Origin: JARYGU01 sp033795365
GTDB lineage: Bacteria > Pseudomonadota > Alphaproteobacteria > Rhizobiales > Rhizobiaceae
Assembly (NCBI GenBank): GCA_033795365.1
Contig: JARYGU010000024.1
Span: 3,158-67,157, forward strand
Reading direction: 5' to 3'
Length of the DNA stretch: 64,000 bases
Shown: positions 8,941 to 17,889 of the stretch, piece after piece
Layout of the letters: every line of letters starts with the position of its first letter
How positions within the stretch are numbered: position 1 is the stretch's first letter
Position numbers and translations under genes: made by a program
Notes under the pieces: model-generated
Databases searched by the model: none
What the model saw: only the letters and a program-made list of their open reading frames with translations
Told to the model about the DNA's origin: nothing

Positions 8941-9753
8941 TTAACGTCTGCCGGCTTTCGACCTGAAGGTGAGAGCCTGTGCGAGGATCACGAGCAACAT
9001 GCTTGTCGTGAAGACCAATGTCCCAATTGCGTTGATACGGGGGCTGACCTGTCCCTGTAGTAGAGCGAGGACCCGGACCGGAAGGGTTTCGTTCTGGCCC
9101 GAGATGAACCACGCGATCATGAATTCGTCGAAGGAGACGGCGGCGGTGATGAAGATCGACGCAAGGATCGCCGGTGCGCAGAACGGAATCACGACCTCCC
9201 GCAATGTCGCCCATGGCCCCGCTCCGAGGTTCCATGCTGCCGCCTCTATGTCCGTACCCAGATCGGCCAGACGCATCCGTATCAGAACCATCGCGAACGG
9301 TGCGCTGATGACGACATGAGCTGCAATGATGCCGAAAAGGGTTCCCGACAGACCGATGCGGCCCTGAAAGGTCAGCATCGCCACCCCCATGATGACGACA
9401 GGGACTGTCGGCGGAAGAGAGGCCAGCGCCATGTAGAGACGCTTGCCGAAAAACTGAAAGCGGTAATCGACGTAAGCGGCCAGGAAGCCGATCGCCGTCG
9501 AGAGCGGAGCGACCGCCAAAGCGACCACAAGGCTGTTGACCAAGCCCCTTCGGATCATCGGATCGGCGAATACCTGCTCGTACCACGTCAGCGAGAAGCC
9601 GGCCCAGGGCAAGCTCGGGAAACGATCGGCGTTGAAGGAGAACGCCGCCATGGAAACGATCGGCGCGAAAATGAAGGCGAAGACGACAATGGCCCAGCCG
9701 CGGAGAGACAGGAGCGCCAGGATATCGCCCATGGAACCGGTGCGCCTGCTCAT
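8941..9753 (-). CDS. Pot-type ABC transporter permease (PotC-like)
   Basis: A 270-residue inner-membrane permease of the binding-protein-dependent transport family (PF00528). An N-terminal helix (ALLSLRGWAIVVFAFIFAPIV) is followed by further hydrophobic segments and an EAA-type coupling loop around DIEAAAWNLGAGPWATLREVVIPF. It overlaps the upstream permease gene by 4 bases. It forms the membrane channel with that protein. Confidence 0.87.
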   Translation of the reverse strand: MSRRTGSMGDILALLSLRGWAIVVFAFIFAPIVSMAAFSFNADRFPSLPWAGFSLTWYEQVFADPMIRRGLVNSLVVALAVAPLSTAIGFLAAYVDYRFQFFGKRLYMALASLPPTVPVVIMGVAMLTFQGRIGLSGTLFGIIAAHVVISAPFAMVLIRMRLADLGTDIEAAAWNLGAGPWATLREVVIPFCAPAILASIFITAAVSFDEFMIAWFISGQNETLPVRVLALLQGQVSPRINAIGTLVFTTSMLLVILAQALTFRSKAGRR

Positions 9754-10616
9754 TTTGCGCTCCTGCCGTAGGCGAACTTGAGCAAGATCCCCATCATAGC
9801 CATCAGCGTGAAGATCATGGTCATGGCGACCACCGATGCTCTTGGCCAGTGATTGCCCGACTTAACCTGATCGGCCATGAGAATCGACAGCGTCGGAGGG
9901 TTGGATCCGCCCAGGAACTGCGGACTGATATAGTCGCCGAAAGCAAACACGAACGCCAGGGCGAAGGAGACCACAAGCCCGACACGCGCGGACGGGATGA
10001 TGATCGAGATGACCGTCTTGAACTTGCCGCAACGCAGGTTGTAGGCCGCCTCGACCAGTTGCCGGTCGACGCCGTTCAGTGCGAAGATCTGGAGAAGGAT
10101 CACAAGCGGAATCGTCAACGTCAAGTACCCGACGAGCGCACCGACCGGAGTGTTGAGCACGGTGACAGGCGACAGTCCCAAACCGGCAAGCACGGAGTTG
10201 ATGAGACCCGAGGGACTGAAGAAGATCTGCATGGAGTAGACGCGCACGGGCAGGCTTGTGAAGAATGGGATGACGAGAAGACCGATCAGCATCCGTTGGG
10301 CTGCCGGCGCGAGCCGGAACGAGATGAGGTAGGCGACCGGGAATGCCGCGACGGCGGCAACCGCTGCTGCAAATATCGAGATCGCGAACGTGTAGAGATA
10401 GGCACTCTGAAAGAAGCCCGCGTTGAGGATCATCTTCCAGTTCGCCAGCGTGAAATCGGGCTGGAGTCGGAAATTCCGGACGGACCAGAATGTCATCATG
10501 ACCAGGAACAGAAGCGGCAAGAGGAAGAAGACCAGCTGCCATATCAGCGACGGGGCGCCGATCAGGACAGCGAAACGCCGCTTATCGGCACGGTAGCTTG
10601 CGTGAGTTTTTGACAT
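9750..10616 (-). CDS. Pot-type ABC transporter permease (PotB-like)
   Basis: A 288-residue inner-membrane permease with about six helices. The first is around residues 20-42. The EAA-type loop (LVEAAYNLRCGKFKTVISIIIP) fits PotB/PotH. It lies 88 bases after the binding-protein gene and overlaps the next permease by 4 bases. It is the first of the two channel subunits of the importer. Confidence 0.87.
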   Translation of the reverse strand: MSKTHASYRADKRRFAVLIGAPSLIWQLVFFLLPLLFLVMMTFWSVRNFRLQPDFTLANWKMILNAGFFQSAYLYTFAISIFAAAVAAVAAFPVAYLISFRLAPAAQRMLIGLLVIPFFTSLPVRVYSMQIFFSPSGLINSVLAGLGLSPVTVLNTPVGALVGYLTLTIPLVILLQIFALNGVDRQLVEAAYNLRCGKFKTVISIIIPSARVGLVVSFALAFVFAFGDYISPQFLGGSNPPTLSILMADQVKSGNHWPRASVVAMTMIFTLMAMMGILLKFAYGRSAK

Positions 10617-10704
10617 CGTCCTGCCGTCCGGATCGAACGACTCCGGTTCCTGCGACTTATGAAGACGGGCGCACGTGCGTCCTCAACCCGTGCGCCCCGC
10701 GATC

Positions 10705-11853
10705 TCACATGGCCTTGAATTCGGACCAGGCGTCGTTCCAGGTTTCGATATCCTGCTGCACCGGCGTCTGGCGAATGAAGATCTTGCCGTCCTTGTATTC
10801 GTCCATCACGTTGCGCGCATCAAATGTGTGCCGCAGCTTCTTGGCGTCCTCGGGTGCATCCGCGATCATCTTCTCCCAACCCTTCTTGTTCGGGATGGAT
10901 GCCCAATAGGCCGGCAGGCGCGCCGTGCGGAACTGGCCCTCTGGGGAGCTTGCGTACTGGATGTATGCCTTGGCGAGGTCCTTCTTGGGCGAACTGGAAA
11001 CGATCGACATCGACTCCGTCCACTGGATGCCACCCTCATCCGGCACGACGGCATCGACCGGCACGCCTTCGTTCTGAAGGAGCAGGACCACCCAATCGCC
11101 GATACCCGGGATGACGCCCGCGGTGCCGTTGGTCAGCATCGCGAACTGGTCTGCCATGGAATAGAAGCCGTTGGTCTGCGGGCGCAGCGAGAAGAGCGTT
11201 TCCTTGAGCGTTTCGAAAGCATCCTCGGAGACGTCGAAAGGCGGCTTGTTGCCGTTGTAGAGGCTAAGGCAGCCCATGGTCGGAAGGTACCAGTCGAAGA
11301 AGCCGACCTTCCCCTTGACCTTCTCGCTCCACATCGCCTTGTAGGACTTGACATCCTTTGGAGTGAGCATGTCGGTCCGGTAGGCCATTCCCAGATAGCC
11401 GAAGCGGATCATGACGGAGTACAGCTTGTCCTCACTCCAGTGCAGCGGGAACTTCTGGAACTCAGGCCAGTAATCGGCAAGCGGATAATCCGCAGGATCC
11501 AGCTCGTCGATAAAGCCACTCTCCTGCAACATCCCTATGTACTCCGCATCGGCAAGCACGACGTCGAAGGTTCCGGGCGGGGACTGGTTCATCAAGGCGA
11601 GCATGGGTTCGCCGCCGACATACTCCTTGACCACGACCTTGACACCATACTGGTCTTCAAACGGCTTGACGAACGCCGGATCGCCATGGCCAGGCCAAGT
11701 GAGAACGTTGAGCACGTTCTCCTGTGCGTAGCTCTTTGTCGCCGCACCGCCCAATGCCGCGGACCCTGCGACAGCGGCTGCGCCTTTAAGGACCTGACGG
11801 CGATTGAGCATGGGTAGCAAGCCACGGAAATCGGTTACCGGAAACTTGGTCAT
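10705..11853 (-). CDS. Pot-type ABC transporter periplasmic binding protein, Tat-exported
   Basis: A 382-residue solute-binding protein of the PotD class (SBP family 1/8). The N-terminus carries a twin-arginine-type signal (LNRRQVLKGAAAVAG), followed by an AXA-like site near SYAQEN, so export as a folded protein is likely. The start at 11853 has GGAG six bases upstream; an internal ATG at 11811 has no visible ribosome-binding site. The mature protein begins VLNVLTWPGHGDPAFVKPFE, usual for this family. It is the first gene of the operon that also encodes two permeases, the ATPase, an amidohydrolase and creatininase. It is divergent from a LysR regulator. Confidence 0.88.
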   Translation of the reverse strand: MTKFPVTDFRGLLPMLNRRQVLKGAAAVAGSAALGGAATKSYAQENVLNVLTWPGHGDPAFVKPFEDQYGVKVVVKEYVGGEPMLALMNQSPPGTFDVVLADAEYIGMLQESGFIDELDPADYPLADYWPEFQKFPLHWSEDKLYSVMIRFGYLGMAYRTDMLTPKDVKSYKAMWSEKVKGKVGFFDWYLPTMGCLSLYNGNKPPFDVSEDAFETLKETLFSLRPQTNGFYSMADQFAMLTNGTAGVIPGIGDWVVLLLQNEGVPVDAVVPDEGGIQWTESMSIVSSSPKKDLAKAYIQYASSPEGQFRTARLPAYWASIPNKKGWEKMIADAPEDAKKLRHTFDARNVMDEYKDGKIFIRQTPVQQDIETWNDAWSEFKAM

Positions 11854-12083
11854 AGGTTTCTCCAGACTGTACGGAACAAGGTTGCGTGCGGGTCAAGGCG
11901 TCAGGTGATGACGGCAAACATGCCTGAGTGCGCTTTGCTTTTGAAAGACGAAATTCCGATTGCCGCCGATAGGAGAAAGCGATGGGTAGGCATTTTCTAA
12001 ATATCCGAAAATATTAACTCATTGAAAAACAATGGCTCAAATTTATAGGCTCTGATCAATTGACCTTCCTTTAGGCACGATGC

Positions 12084-12103
12084 TCAAATATTGAACGATT
12101 TGA
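12084..12103. promoter_or_regulatory. Candidate LysR operator in divergent promoter region
   Basis: Inverted repeat TCAAAT-N8-ATTTGA lies in the AT-rich stretch between the divergent binding-protein and LysR genes. Size and A/T content fit a LysR box. It ends 57 bases before the LysR start codon. Assignment rests on position and symmetry only. Confidence 0.4.
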
Positions 12104-12160
12104 CGTCTATATTTTTATTGTTTTTCTTCCCGCCATTGCAACACCTGACAGATCGCGACA

Positions 12161-13120
12161 ATGGATCTTCGCCAGATTCGATATTTTCTTCAGATCGCCG
12201 AAGCCGGAAGCTTCTCCAAAGCGGCCGAACTGCTTCACGTCGCCCAACCATCCTTGAGCCAACACATCATCAACCTCGAGGAAGAGTTGGGCGTCCCCTT
12301 GCTGATACGCCACCCTCGCGGCGTTACTCCAACCGACTTCGGTCACTTGTTATCGGAACATGCACGGACGATCCTTCGGGACGTGGAGCGTTCCCGACAT
12401 TCGATGCTCAACGCGGCTGAAAACCCGAGCGGAGAGGTGACGGTGGGCTTGCCGACTTCGGCCTGCCGCGGTCTTAGCGTCCCCCTGATCACAGCGGCGA
12501 CGAACCAGTATCCATCGATTTCGATCCACATCATCGAAGCAATGACCGGCAGCCTGGAAGAATGGGTACAGGCAGGCCGCATCGATGTCGCACTGCTCTA
12601 CGACCGCCGAGCGTTCGAGAACCTGGAGACAAACGATGTCATGACCGAAGAGCTTCGTCTGATCGTTCGTTCGGCGCATCCTTTCGCGAATGAACGTGCG
12701 GTAACATTTCGGGACGCGTCTACACTGCCGCTGGTCCTTCCAGCAGCCCCGAACGCGATCCGCAGCCTTGTCGAACGCAATGCAATTCGTAGCGACTCAA
12801 AACTGAACATCGCACTCAATTGCGACAGCATGGCTGCGATCACGGAACTTGTTCAGTCGGGTTACGCAACGCTTTATCCGAGTTTTCCGATGTATCGCGA
12901 GATCGAAAGAGGAGAGTTCGTCGCCATCCCGGTCGTCAATCCGACCCCGAAGTGGGATTTGTCGGTCGTCCTGTCGAAGAAAACCTCCAATGTCCGCGCT
13001 GCTTCCGCCGCCGCGCGGCTTGTCGGAGATGTCGCCCGCAATCTCGTTAGGCGCGGCCAGTGGGACGCGCAATTGCGTCGTAGCGGCCGCGAGCGGGCGG
13101 CTACGAGTAAGTCATCATGA
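12161..13120 (+). CDS. LysR-family transcriptional regulator, copy 1
   Basis: A 319-residue regulator. The N-terminal winged helix-turn-helix (MDLRQIRYFLQIAEAGSFSKAAELL..., recognition around QPSLSQHI) is followed by a LysR substrate-binding domain from about residue 90. It is divergent from the Pot-type importer/creatininase operon, the usual arrangement for a LysR regulator and its target. It has an obvious paralogue immediately downstream with the same order of motifs (VGLPTSA, EAM.G, QAGR.DVALLYD, AFEN). The inducer is unknown; a substrate or product of the neighbouring operon is the natural guess. Confidence 0.9.
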   Translation: MDLRQIRYFLQIAEAGSFSKAAELLHVAQPSLSQHIINLEEELGVPLLIRHPRGVTPTDFGHLLSEHARTILRDVERSRHSMLNAAENPSGEVTVGLPTSACRGLSVPLITAATNQYPSISIHIIEAMTGSLEEWVQAGRIDVALLYDRRAFENLETNDVMTEELRLIVRSAHPFANERAVTFRDASTLPLVLPAAPNAIRSLVERNAIRSDSKLNIALNCDSMAAITELVQSGYATLYPSFPMYREIERGEFVAIPVVNPTPKWDLSVVLSKKTSNVRAASAAARLVGDVARNLVRRGQWDAQLRRSGRERAATSKSS

Positions 13121-13351
13121 TATGAGAACCCGGAAGGGCCGGCACCTGATCTCTCGCCGGTCTCCCTCAAAGGCGATCCAGGACGTTACACCCACAATCA
13201 TGGCCCCCAATCGTGAGTAGCCGCTCCAACGTGCCGATATGCGCCGATAGGGGTGTCGTCCCCGGTATACAATACTGCGATTATATCAGCCTTTCGTTGA
13301 CTTTTACGAGAGGGATTCTCACAGTGAGCAGCCTCGAACTCATCGGCAGTC

Positions 13352-14302
13352 ATGGATCTACGTCAGCTACGCTATTTCGTGCAGATTGCAGAAACCGGAA
13401 ATTTTTCCCGGGCTGCGGAATATCTGCGTATCGCCCAGCCATCGCTCAGCCAACAGATCAGGAACCTGGAAGACGATCTCGGTGTCGAGTTGTTCAAACG
13501 CCATGCCCGGGGGGTAACGCTTACGGATCTCGGCCATCAGTTCTACGATCACGCCCGCAGGATTCTGCTCGGCGTTGAACGCGCCCGCGATGTCATCCAA
13601 GCGCATTCGAGCAACCCAACCGGCAAGATTTCGGTTGGCCTGCCGACGTCGGCAGCTCGCAACTTTTCGCTACCGCTGTTTCGCGCGATCGCGGAGCGTC
13701 AACCGAACATCACGCTGCATCTTGTTGAGGCAATGTCCGGCTATCTCGACGATTTCATGCAGGCTGGTCGGCTCGACGTCGCACTTCTCTACGACCACAA
13801 GGCGTTCGAGAACGTTGCATGGACCGAGTTGATCGTCGAGGACCACGTCCTGTTCGTGCATCCAGCGGACAGGATCGCTCGCAAGCGAGAGGTGCGTTTC
13901 AAAGATGTTTTCGACGAGCCGGTTGTGCTGCCCGGCCGGCCGCATGTCCTGCGCAACGTGATCGAGACGCTCGCGGCCAAGTCTGACGTGGACATAAATG
14001 TGATTGACTGTGACAGTCTCCCGGCGATCTCGAAACTGATCAGTCAGGAACATTATCGTGCAATCATGCCGCATTTTGCATTCCACGAAGAGATCGAACG
14101 GCAGGAAATGGTTCCAGTCAATATTGTATCGCCGACACCGAGCTGGCGGTTGTCCGTGGTCGTCTCCGACCGCACTATGAACCCGCGGGGAAGCGCTGCA
14201 GTTGCCGCGATCATGGCCGATGTGATGAGCGAACTGGTGGCTGCCGGACGATGGAAGGCGCGGTTGCTTGATCTGAACACCCCACGCCTCACCAATTGCT
14301 GA
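13352..14302 (+). CDS. LysR-family transcriptional regulator, copy 2
   Basis: A 316-residue paralogue of the preceding LysR protein, encoded 231 bases further on the same strand. The HTH segment (MDLRQLRYFVQIAETGNFSRAAEYL) and much of the effector domain match copy 1 with many substitutions. This suggests an old tandem duplication or separate acquisition of related regulators. The two could respond to different ligands or regulate the two adjacent catabolic operons (LIV-type and Pot-type). Confidence 0.9.
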   Translation: MDLRQLRYFVQIAETGNFSRAAEYLRIAQPSLSQQIRNLEDDLGVELFKRHARGVTLTDLGHQFYDHARRILLGVERARDVIQAHSSNPTGKISVGLPTSAARNFSLPLFRAIAERQPNITLHLVEAMSGYLDDFMQAGRLDVALLYDHKAFENVAWTELIVEDHVLFVHPADRIARKREVRFKDVFDEPVVLPGRPHVLRNVIETLAAKSDVDINVIDCDSLPAISKLISQEHYRAIMPHFAFHEEIERQEMVPVNIVSPTPSWRLSVVVSDRTMNPRGSAAVAAIMADVMSELVAAGRWKARLLDLNTPRLTNC

Positions 14303-14460
14303 CCTGCAATTTCCCAGTCTTTTAACGTTCGCAATGGCGCCGACCGACATGCTGAATCCGTCCGCGAGCTGGGTGCTGTGATTCCAGCGCAAAAAATCGG
14401 CTCCACGCCATCCAGAAAATCCGCGGCTGCGCGACAAATCCGCTTAGCCGCAATCCCCCT

Positions 14461-14697
14461 TTAAAACCTCACTTTGAGATTCGCGACAAAGCCGTGCTCC
14501 CGGGTATCTGATCCGAATTGGCCCTGATAGGAGAGGCCGAGGATGGTACCGTCGTTCAGATCGGAATCGAGCCCTGTTTCAATCATGGCGGCATCTTCGG
14601 CAATCGGCACTCCTGCGCTGGTAAAGGCAAGCGTCGTATCAGGTATTTGGTCGCCGAAAGCATGGCAGCCATCCAGGCAAGCCATTTTTGGATCCAT
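14461..14697 (-). pseudogene. Remnant of autotransporter beta-barrel domain (C-terminal end)
   Basis: A 78-codon fragment whose translation matches the extreme C-terminus of autotransporter outer-membrane domains: a segment ending ...LGLSYQGQFGSDTREHGFVANLKVRF, with the terminal Phe needed for barrel insertion. The preceding strands (LAFTSAGVPIAEDAAMIETGLD) fit too. The passenger and most of the barrel are missing and no signal peptide exists, so it cannot be a working protein. It ends abruptly just before the aldo/keto reductase promoter, indicating that a deletion or insertion removed the 5' part. The remaining bases between 14303 and 14790 show no other gene. Confidence 0.7.
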
Positions 14698-14804
14698 TGC
14701 CTCGTTTAATAACTGTCATTCCCCACCAGAAAAAGTGCCGTCTTTGCAGCTACTTGCGCGATCTCGCCTCTATAGACGGTGCTTGTTGAAATGTGAGACT
14801 CAAC

Positions 14805-15791
14805 ATGACAAGCGAAAACACGTCCATGCCTCAGGTTCAACTCGGTCGGGATGGTCCCATGATCGGCGCTCAAGGCCTCGGTTGTATGGGCATGAGCGAA
14901 TTCTACGGAGAAACCGACAAAGTTGAGTCGCGGTTGACGCTGGAGAGGGCGATTGAACTCGGGATTAACATATTTGATACCGCCGACATATACGGCGTCG
15001 GTGCCAACGAGGAGCTCCTGGCTTCCTTCGTCTCGACCAACCGCGAGCGCGTCACAATCGCAACGAAATTCGGCTACTGCCGCACGCCGGAAAGCCCCGA
15101 CGACTGGAGCCTTCCGGACTTCATTCGAGCGGCCGTTGACCGGTTTCTTCAGCGCCTCGGCGTCGACGTCATCGACCTCTATTACATGCATCGCCGGATC
15201 GGCAGCGTGGAGCTGGAGGATTCCATCGGTGCCATGGCCGAACTGGTCGGAGCGGGAAAGGCGAAATGGCTCGGTTTGTCCGCTGTCAGCACGTCCGAGC
15301 TGCGCGCCGAGCATGCCGTTCATCCCATCGCGGCCCTGCAGTCGGAATGGTCGATCTCCACGCGCGATATCGAACAAGACGTGGTCCCGGCCGCGGCCGA
15401 ACTCGGGGTGACGGTGGTGCCCTACTCCCCGCTTGGGCGCGGCATGCTGACTGGCCGGGCTTTCGCTACATCCCTGACCGACACCGATGCGCGCCAGCAT
15501 TTCCCAAGGTTCTCAGCCGAGAGCCGTGCGGCAAGCATGCTGCTGGTCGCAAAGATCGAGGACATCGCGTCGGCGCGCGGCGTTTCGGCGGTGCAAATTG
15601 CGATTGCCTGGCTTCATGCCCAAAGTCGCAAGCTCAAGGTCAAAACTGCGCCGATTCCGGGAACGCGGAAGCGAAGCCGTCTCTTGGAAAACGTCGCAGC
15701 GGCGTCCATGATACTTACCACGCCGGAGATGGAAGCACTCGCGCCACTCGCCTCCGCAGTAGAGGGGAGCACCGTATATGACCCGGATTGA
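14805..15791 (+). CDS. Aldo/keto reductase
   Basis: About 328 residues, NADPH-dependent aldo/keto reductase of the AKR11/13-like group. The opening VQLGRDGPMIGAQGLGCMGMSEFYG, the catalytic Asp-Tyr region (NIFDTADIYGVGANEELL) and the C-terminal cofactor-binding stretch (IPGTRKRSRLLENVAAA) are present. The catalytic His position in this group lies in YYMHRRIG. The start is uncertain: ATG at 14805 is taken; a GTG at 14793 and an ATG further in are possible, and none has a strong ribosome-binding site. It ends 17 bases before the left end of an IS element. The substrate is unknown, typically aldehydes or ketones of small metabolites. Confidence 0.85.
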   Translation: MTSENTSMPQVQLGRDGPMIGAQGLGCMGMSEFYGETDKVESRLTLERAIELGINIFDTADIYGVGANEELLASFVSTNRERVTIATKFGYCRTPESPDDWSLPDFIRAAVDRFLQRLGVDVIDLYYMHRRIGSVELEDSIGAMAELVGAGKAKWLGLSAVSTSELRAEHAVHPIAALQSEWSISTRDIEQDVVPAAAELGVTVVPYSPLGRGMLTGRAFATSLTDTDARQHFPRFSAESRAASMLLVAKIEDIASARGVSAVQIAIAWLHAQSRKLKVKTAPIPGTRKRSRLLENVAAASMILTTPEMEALAPLASAVEGSTVYDPD

Positions 15792-15808
15792 ACAGGATCT
15801 GCTCTAGC

Positions 15809-16843
15809 TGTGATCTTTCAGGAGGTTGTCCATTCGGAGCGGATTTAGGAGACTGGAGTTACCACACCTCAGTTTTCCAGGATCGCTCCGAATTAACATT
15901 CACAAGAATGCACGTCTGACGCCATTGCGTCGAGAGGAAATGGCCGTCGCCGTTCTCAGCGGTATGCTATCGAAAGCACGGGCCGCCAGTCTTTATGGTG
16001 TCTCGCTGAAAATCGTGACGCGCTGGACAGAGCGCTTCAGGACATCCGGCCGTGCGGGGATGACGGATCATTCGTCCCGGCCCAAAACCAGTCCTCGGCA
16101 GACGGATCAGGCTTTGTGCGAGCTCATTGTGCGTCTTCGCAGGCAGCGCCTGACCGGCAAGCACATCGCCATGGAGACGGGTGTCTCTCCTGCCACCGTC
16201 AGCCGCGTCCTCAGGCGGGCGAAGCTTTCGCGGATAAAGGACATCGAGCCGGCGGAACCGATCGTACGCTACGAGTATGGTGAACCGGGCGGCCTGATCC
16301 ATCTCGACATCAAGCGCCTCGGCCGTTTCGAGCGGGTCGGTCACCGCATCACCGGCGACAGGACCGGCCAGAGCAATTCGCGTGGCGTCGGATGGGAATA
16401 CGTCCATGTCTGCATCGACGATGCCTCTCGCGTCGCCTTCACCAGCATCTTTCCTGACGAAAAAGCCGTCAGCGCCATTGCCTTCCTCAAGGCCGCAGTC
16501 GCTTATTATCGCAGTCTCGGCATCACGCTCACGCGTGTGATGACCGACAACGGCTCCTGCTACAAGGCCAAGGACTTCGCAAGGACCTGCAAGGCCCTTG
16601 GCCTCAAACACATTCGCACCAAGCCCTACACCCCGAAGACAAATGGAAAGGCAGAACGCTTCATCCAGACCGCATTGCGCGAATGGGCCTATGCCAGATC
16701 ATACCCGTCATCCGAAGCCAGAAAATCGCACCTGCCGCATTGGACCCATATGTACAATTGGCATCGCCCGCATGGCGGCATAAAATCAAAAACGCCCATC
16801 AGTCGCCTCGTACTTAACCGAGACAACCTCTTGAAGATCCACA
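15809..16843 (+). mobile_element. IS481-family insertion sequence
   Basis: An element of about 1.03 kb with imperfect terminal inverted repeats. The left end reads TGTGATCTTTCAGGAGG and the right end, on the other strand, reads TGTGGATCTTCAAGAGG, both continuing TTGTC. Both ends are flanked by CTAG (15804-15807 and 16845-16848), in line with the known preference of IS481-type elements for CTAG targets. One extra base on each side differs (C left, T right), so the exact duplication length is uncertain. The element holds a single transposase gene. It separates the aldo/keto reductase from the flavin dehydrogenase module. Confidence 0.85.
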
Positions 16844-16848
16844 TCTAG
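15892..16848 (+). CDS. IS481-family transposase
   Basis: About 318 residues from the position where relatives begin (MNIHKNARLTPLRREEM). Here that codon is ATT (15892) instead of ATG, so initiation may use ATT, an in-frame TTG at 15826 inside the terminal repeat, or ATG at 15940 with GAGAGGAA before it. The HTH region (SKARAASLYGVSLKIVTRW) is followed by a DDE integrase core: D in LIHLDIKRLG, D in VMTDNGSCY, E in NGKAERFIQ. The reading frame is intact. The stop codon TAG lies in the flanking CTAG, outside the right inverted repeat, so it appears to be supplied by the target. Confidence 0.85.
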   Translation: MNIHKNARLTPLRREEMAVAVLSGMLSKARAASLYGVSLKIVTRWTERFRTSGRAGMTDHSSRPKTSPRQTDQALCELIVRLRRQRLTGKHIAMETGVSPATVSRVLRRAKLSRIKDIEPAEPIVRYEYGEPGGLIHLDIKRLGRFERVGHRITGDRTGQSNSRGVGWEYVHVCIDDASRVAFTSIFPDEKAVSAIAFLKAAVAYYRSLGITLTRVMTDNGSCYKAKDFARTCKALGLKHIRTKPYTPKTNGKAERFIQTALREWAYARSYPSSEARKSHLPHWTHMYNWHRPHGGIKSKTPISRLVLNRDNLLKIHI

Positions 16849-16951
16849 ACACTGTGGCAGTTGTTGCCGTGGCGGTGCGGACGAGACTTCCCTCTTCAGG
16901 AATATTTTGGAATGGTTGATTGCCCTTCTTATCCGCGCAGCCTTAAGCGAC

Positions 16952-16983
16952 AAAAGCCCCGGGGCTTTCGCATCCGGGGCTTT
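16952..16983. terminator. Inverted repeat, probable bidirectional terminator
   Basis: AAAAGCCCCGG (16952-16962) pairs with CCGGGGCTTT (16974-16983) around an 11-base loop and ends in a short T/A tract on both strands. It lies between the IS element and the cytochrome c gene. It could stop transcription coming out of the IS element. Confidence 0.6.
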
Positions 16984-17392
16984 GTGTTCCACCTGCTTTG
17001 CCCTGAAGCCCTCTCAGATGAGGACTTCGAGGCAGTTATGCTTGAACTGGTTGCGGGGGCAGCAGCCACAAACAACAGAATAACTAATATATTTCAATTG
17101 ATTACAGGAACACCAAGGGAAATCTACCAACAAAAATACCAACATCACATTTTCGTGTACTGATGATTTCCGATGATCCGCGACTGGTGACGTCCAAACA
17201 GAGATTTCCCGAACCATGATCTATCGAGTGCATCGTTTGATGCAATGTAAATCGTTGAGTGGCAAAACCCAAGTCCTCAATACACCCACTTTCTTCCGCC
17301 AACCTCCACTACTATCTGCAAAATCCCAGGACTACATGCTTATCCTACTCAGTGGCAGGAACCGAATAACCTGTGCGAGGATCATACAAGCT
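16984..17392. other. Gene-free AT-rich stretch
   Basis: About 400 bases between the terminator-like hairpin and the cytochrome c stop codon. It is richer in A and T than its neighbours, and short open frames show no recognisable protein. I see no tRNA or repeat structure. It may be a remnant of the rearrangement that brought in the IS element. Confidence 0.35.
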
Positions 17393-17767
17393 CTACCTTA
17401 ACGTTCTAAGGTAAGCGATGACATCATTGATGTCCTGCGAATTCTTCAAACCGGAAAACAACATGCGCGTCTTCGGAATCATCTTCCGCGGACCGGCGAG
17501 ATACAACGCCAACGTCGCCTCATCCCACATGAGCCCTTTCCCGGCCTCCGCCCGCATCGCCTCGGAATATTTGCCGTAGTCGATAAGCGAAGCAACCGGA
17601 CGGCCGATAATGCCGACTAGATGAGGGCCGACCTTGTTTACCGGTTGATCGGCACTGTGGCAGGCGGTGCATTTCTTGAAAATGACGGCACCGGCTTCCA
17701 CCGAGCCTTCGGCGGCATTTGCGGCAATGGGGATTATCAGGATGGTGAGAGCGGCGAGAACTTTCAT
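17393..17767 (-). CDS. Small monohaem cytochrome c, periplasmic
   Basis: A 124-residue class I cytochrome c. A signal peptide (MKVLAALTILIIPIAANA) precedes the mature protein, the haem-binding CTACH lies near residue 35, and a late Met (in KMIPKTRM) is the probable sixth ligand. The start at 17767 has GGAGCAAGT directly upstream; longer open frames extend into the GMC gene and are not real. It follows the GMC oxidoreductase gene at 122 bases on the same strand. By analogy with gluconate 2-dehydrogenase-type enzymes, it is likely the electron acceptor of that flavoprotein, though those usually carry a larger triple-haem cytochrome. Confidence 0.85.
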   Translation of the reverse strand: MKVLAALTILIIPIAANAAEGSVEAGAVIFKKCTACHSADQPVNKVGPHLVGIIGRPVASLIDYGKYSEAMRAEAGKGLMWDEATLALYLAGPRKMIPKTRMLFSGLKNSQDINDVIAYLRTLR

Positions 17768-17889
17768 ACTTGCTCCATTTGGTGACGGCAAAAAGTGGCC
17801 GGCCGAAGCCGGCCAGAGGCGGCGCGGCTTTGCCAGCCGCACGCGATCACCGGCCGCCCATGGGCGACCGGGGAGGATCTCGATATCCC

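Noticed and set aside
17037..17075. Short G-rich motif resembling the 3' part of a tRNA gene
   Set aside because: No cloverleaf can be drawn and no T-loop consensus or anticodon stem was found.
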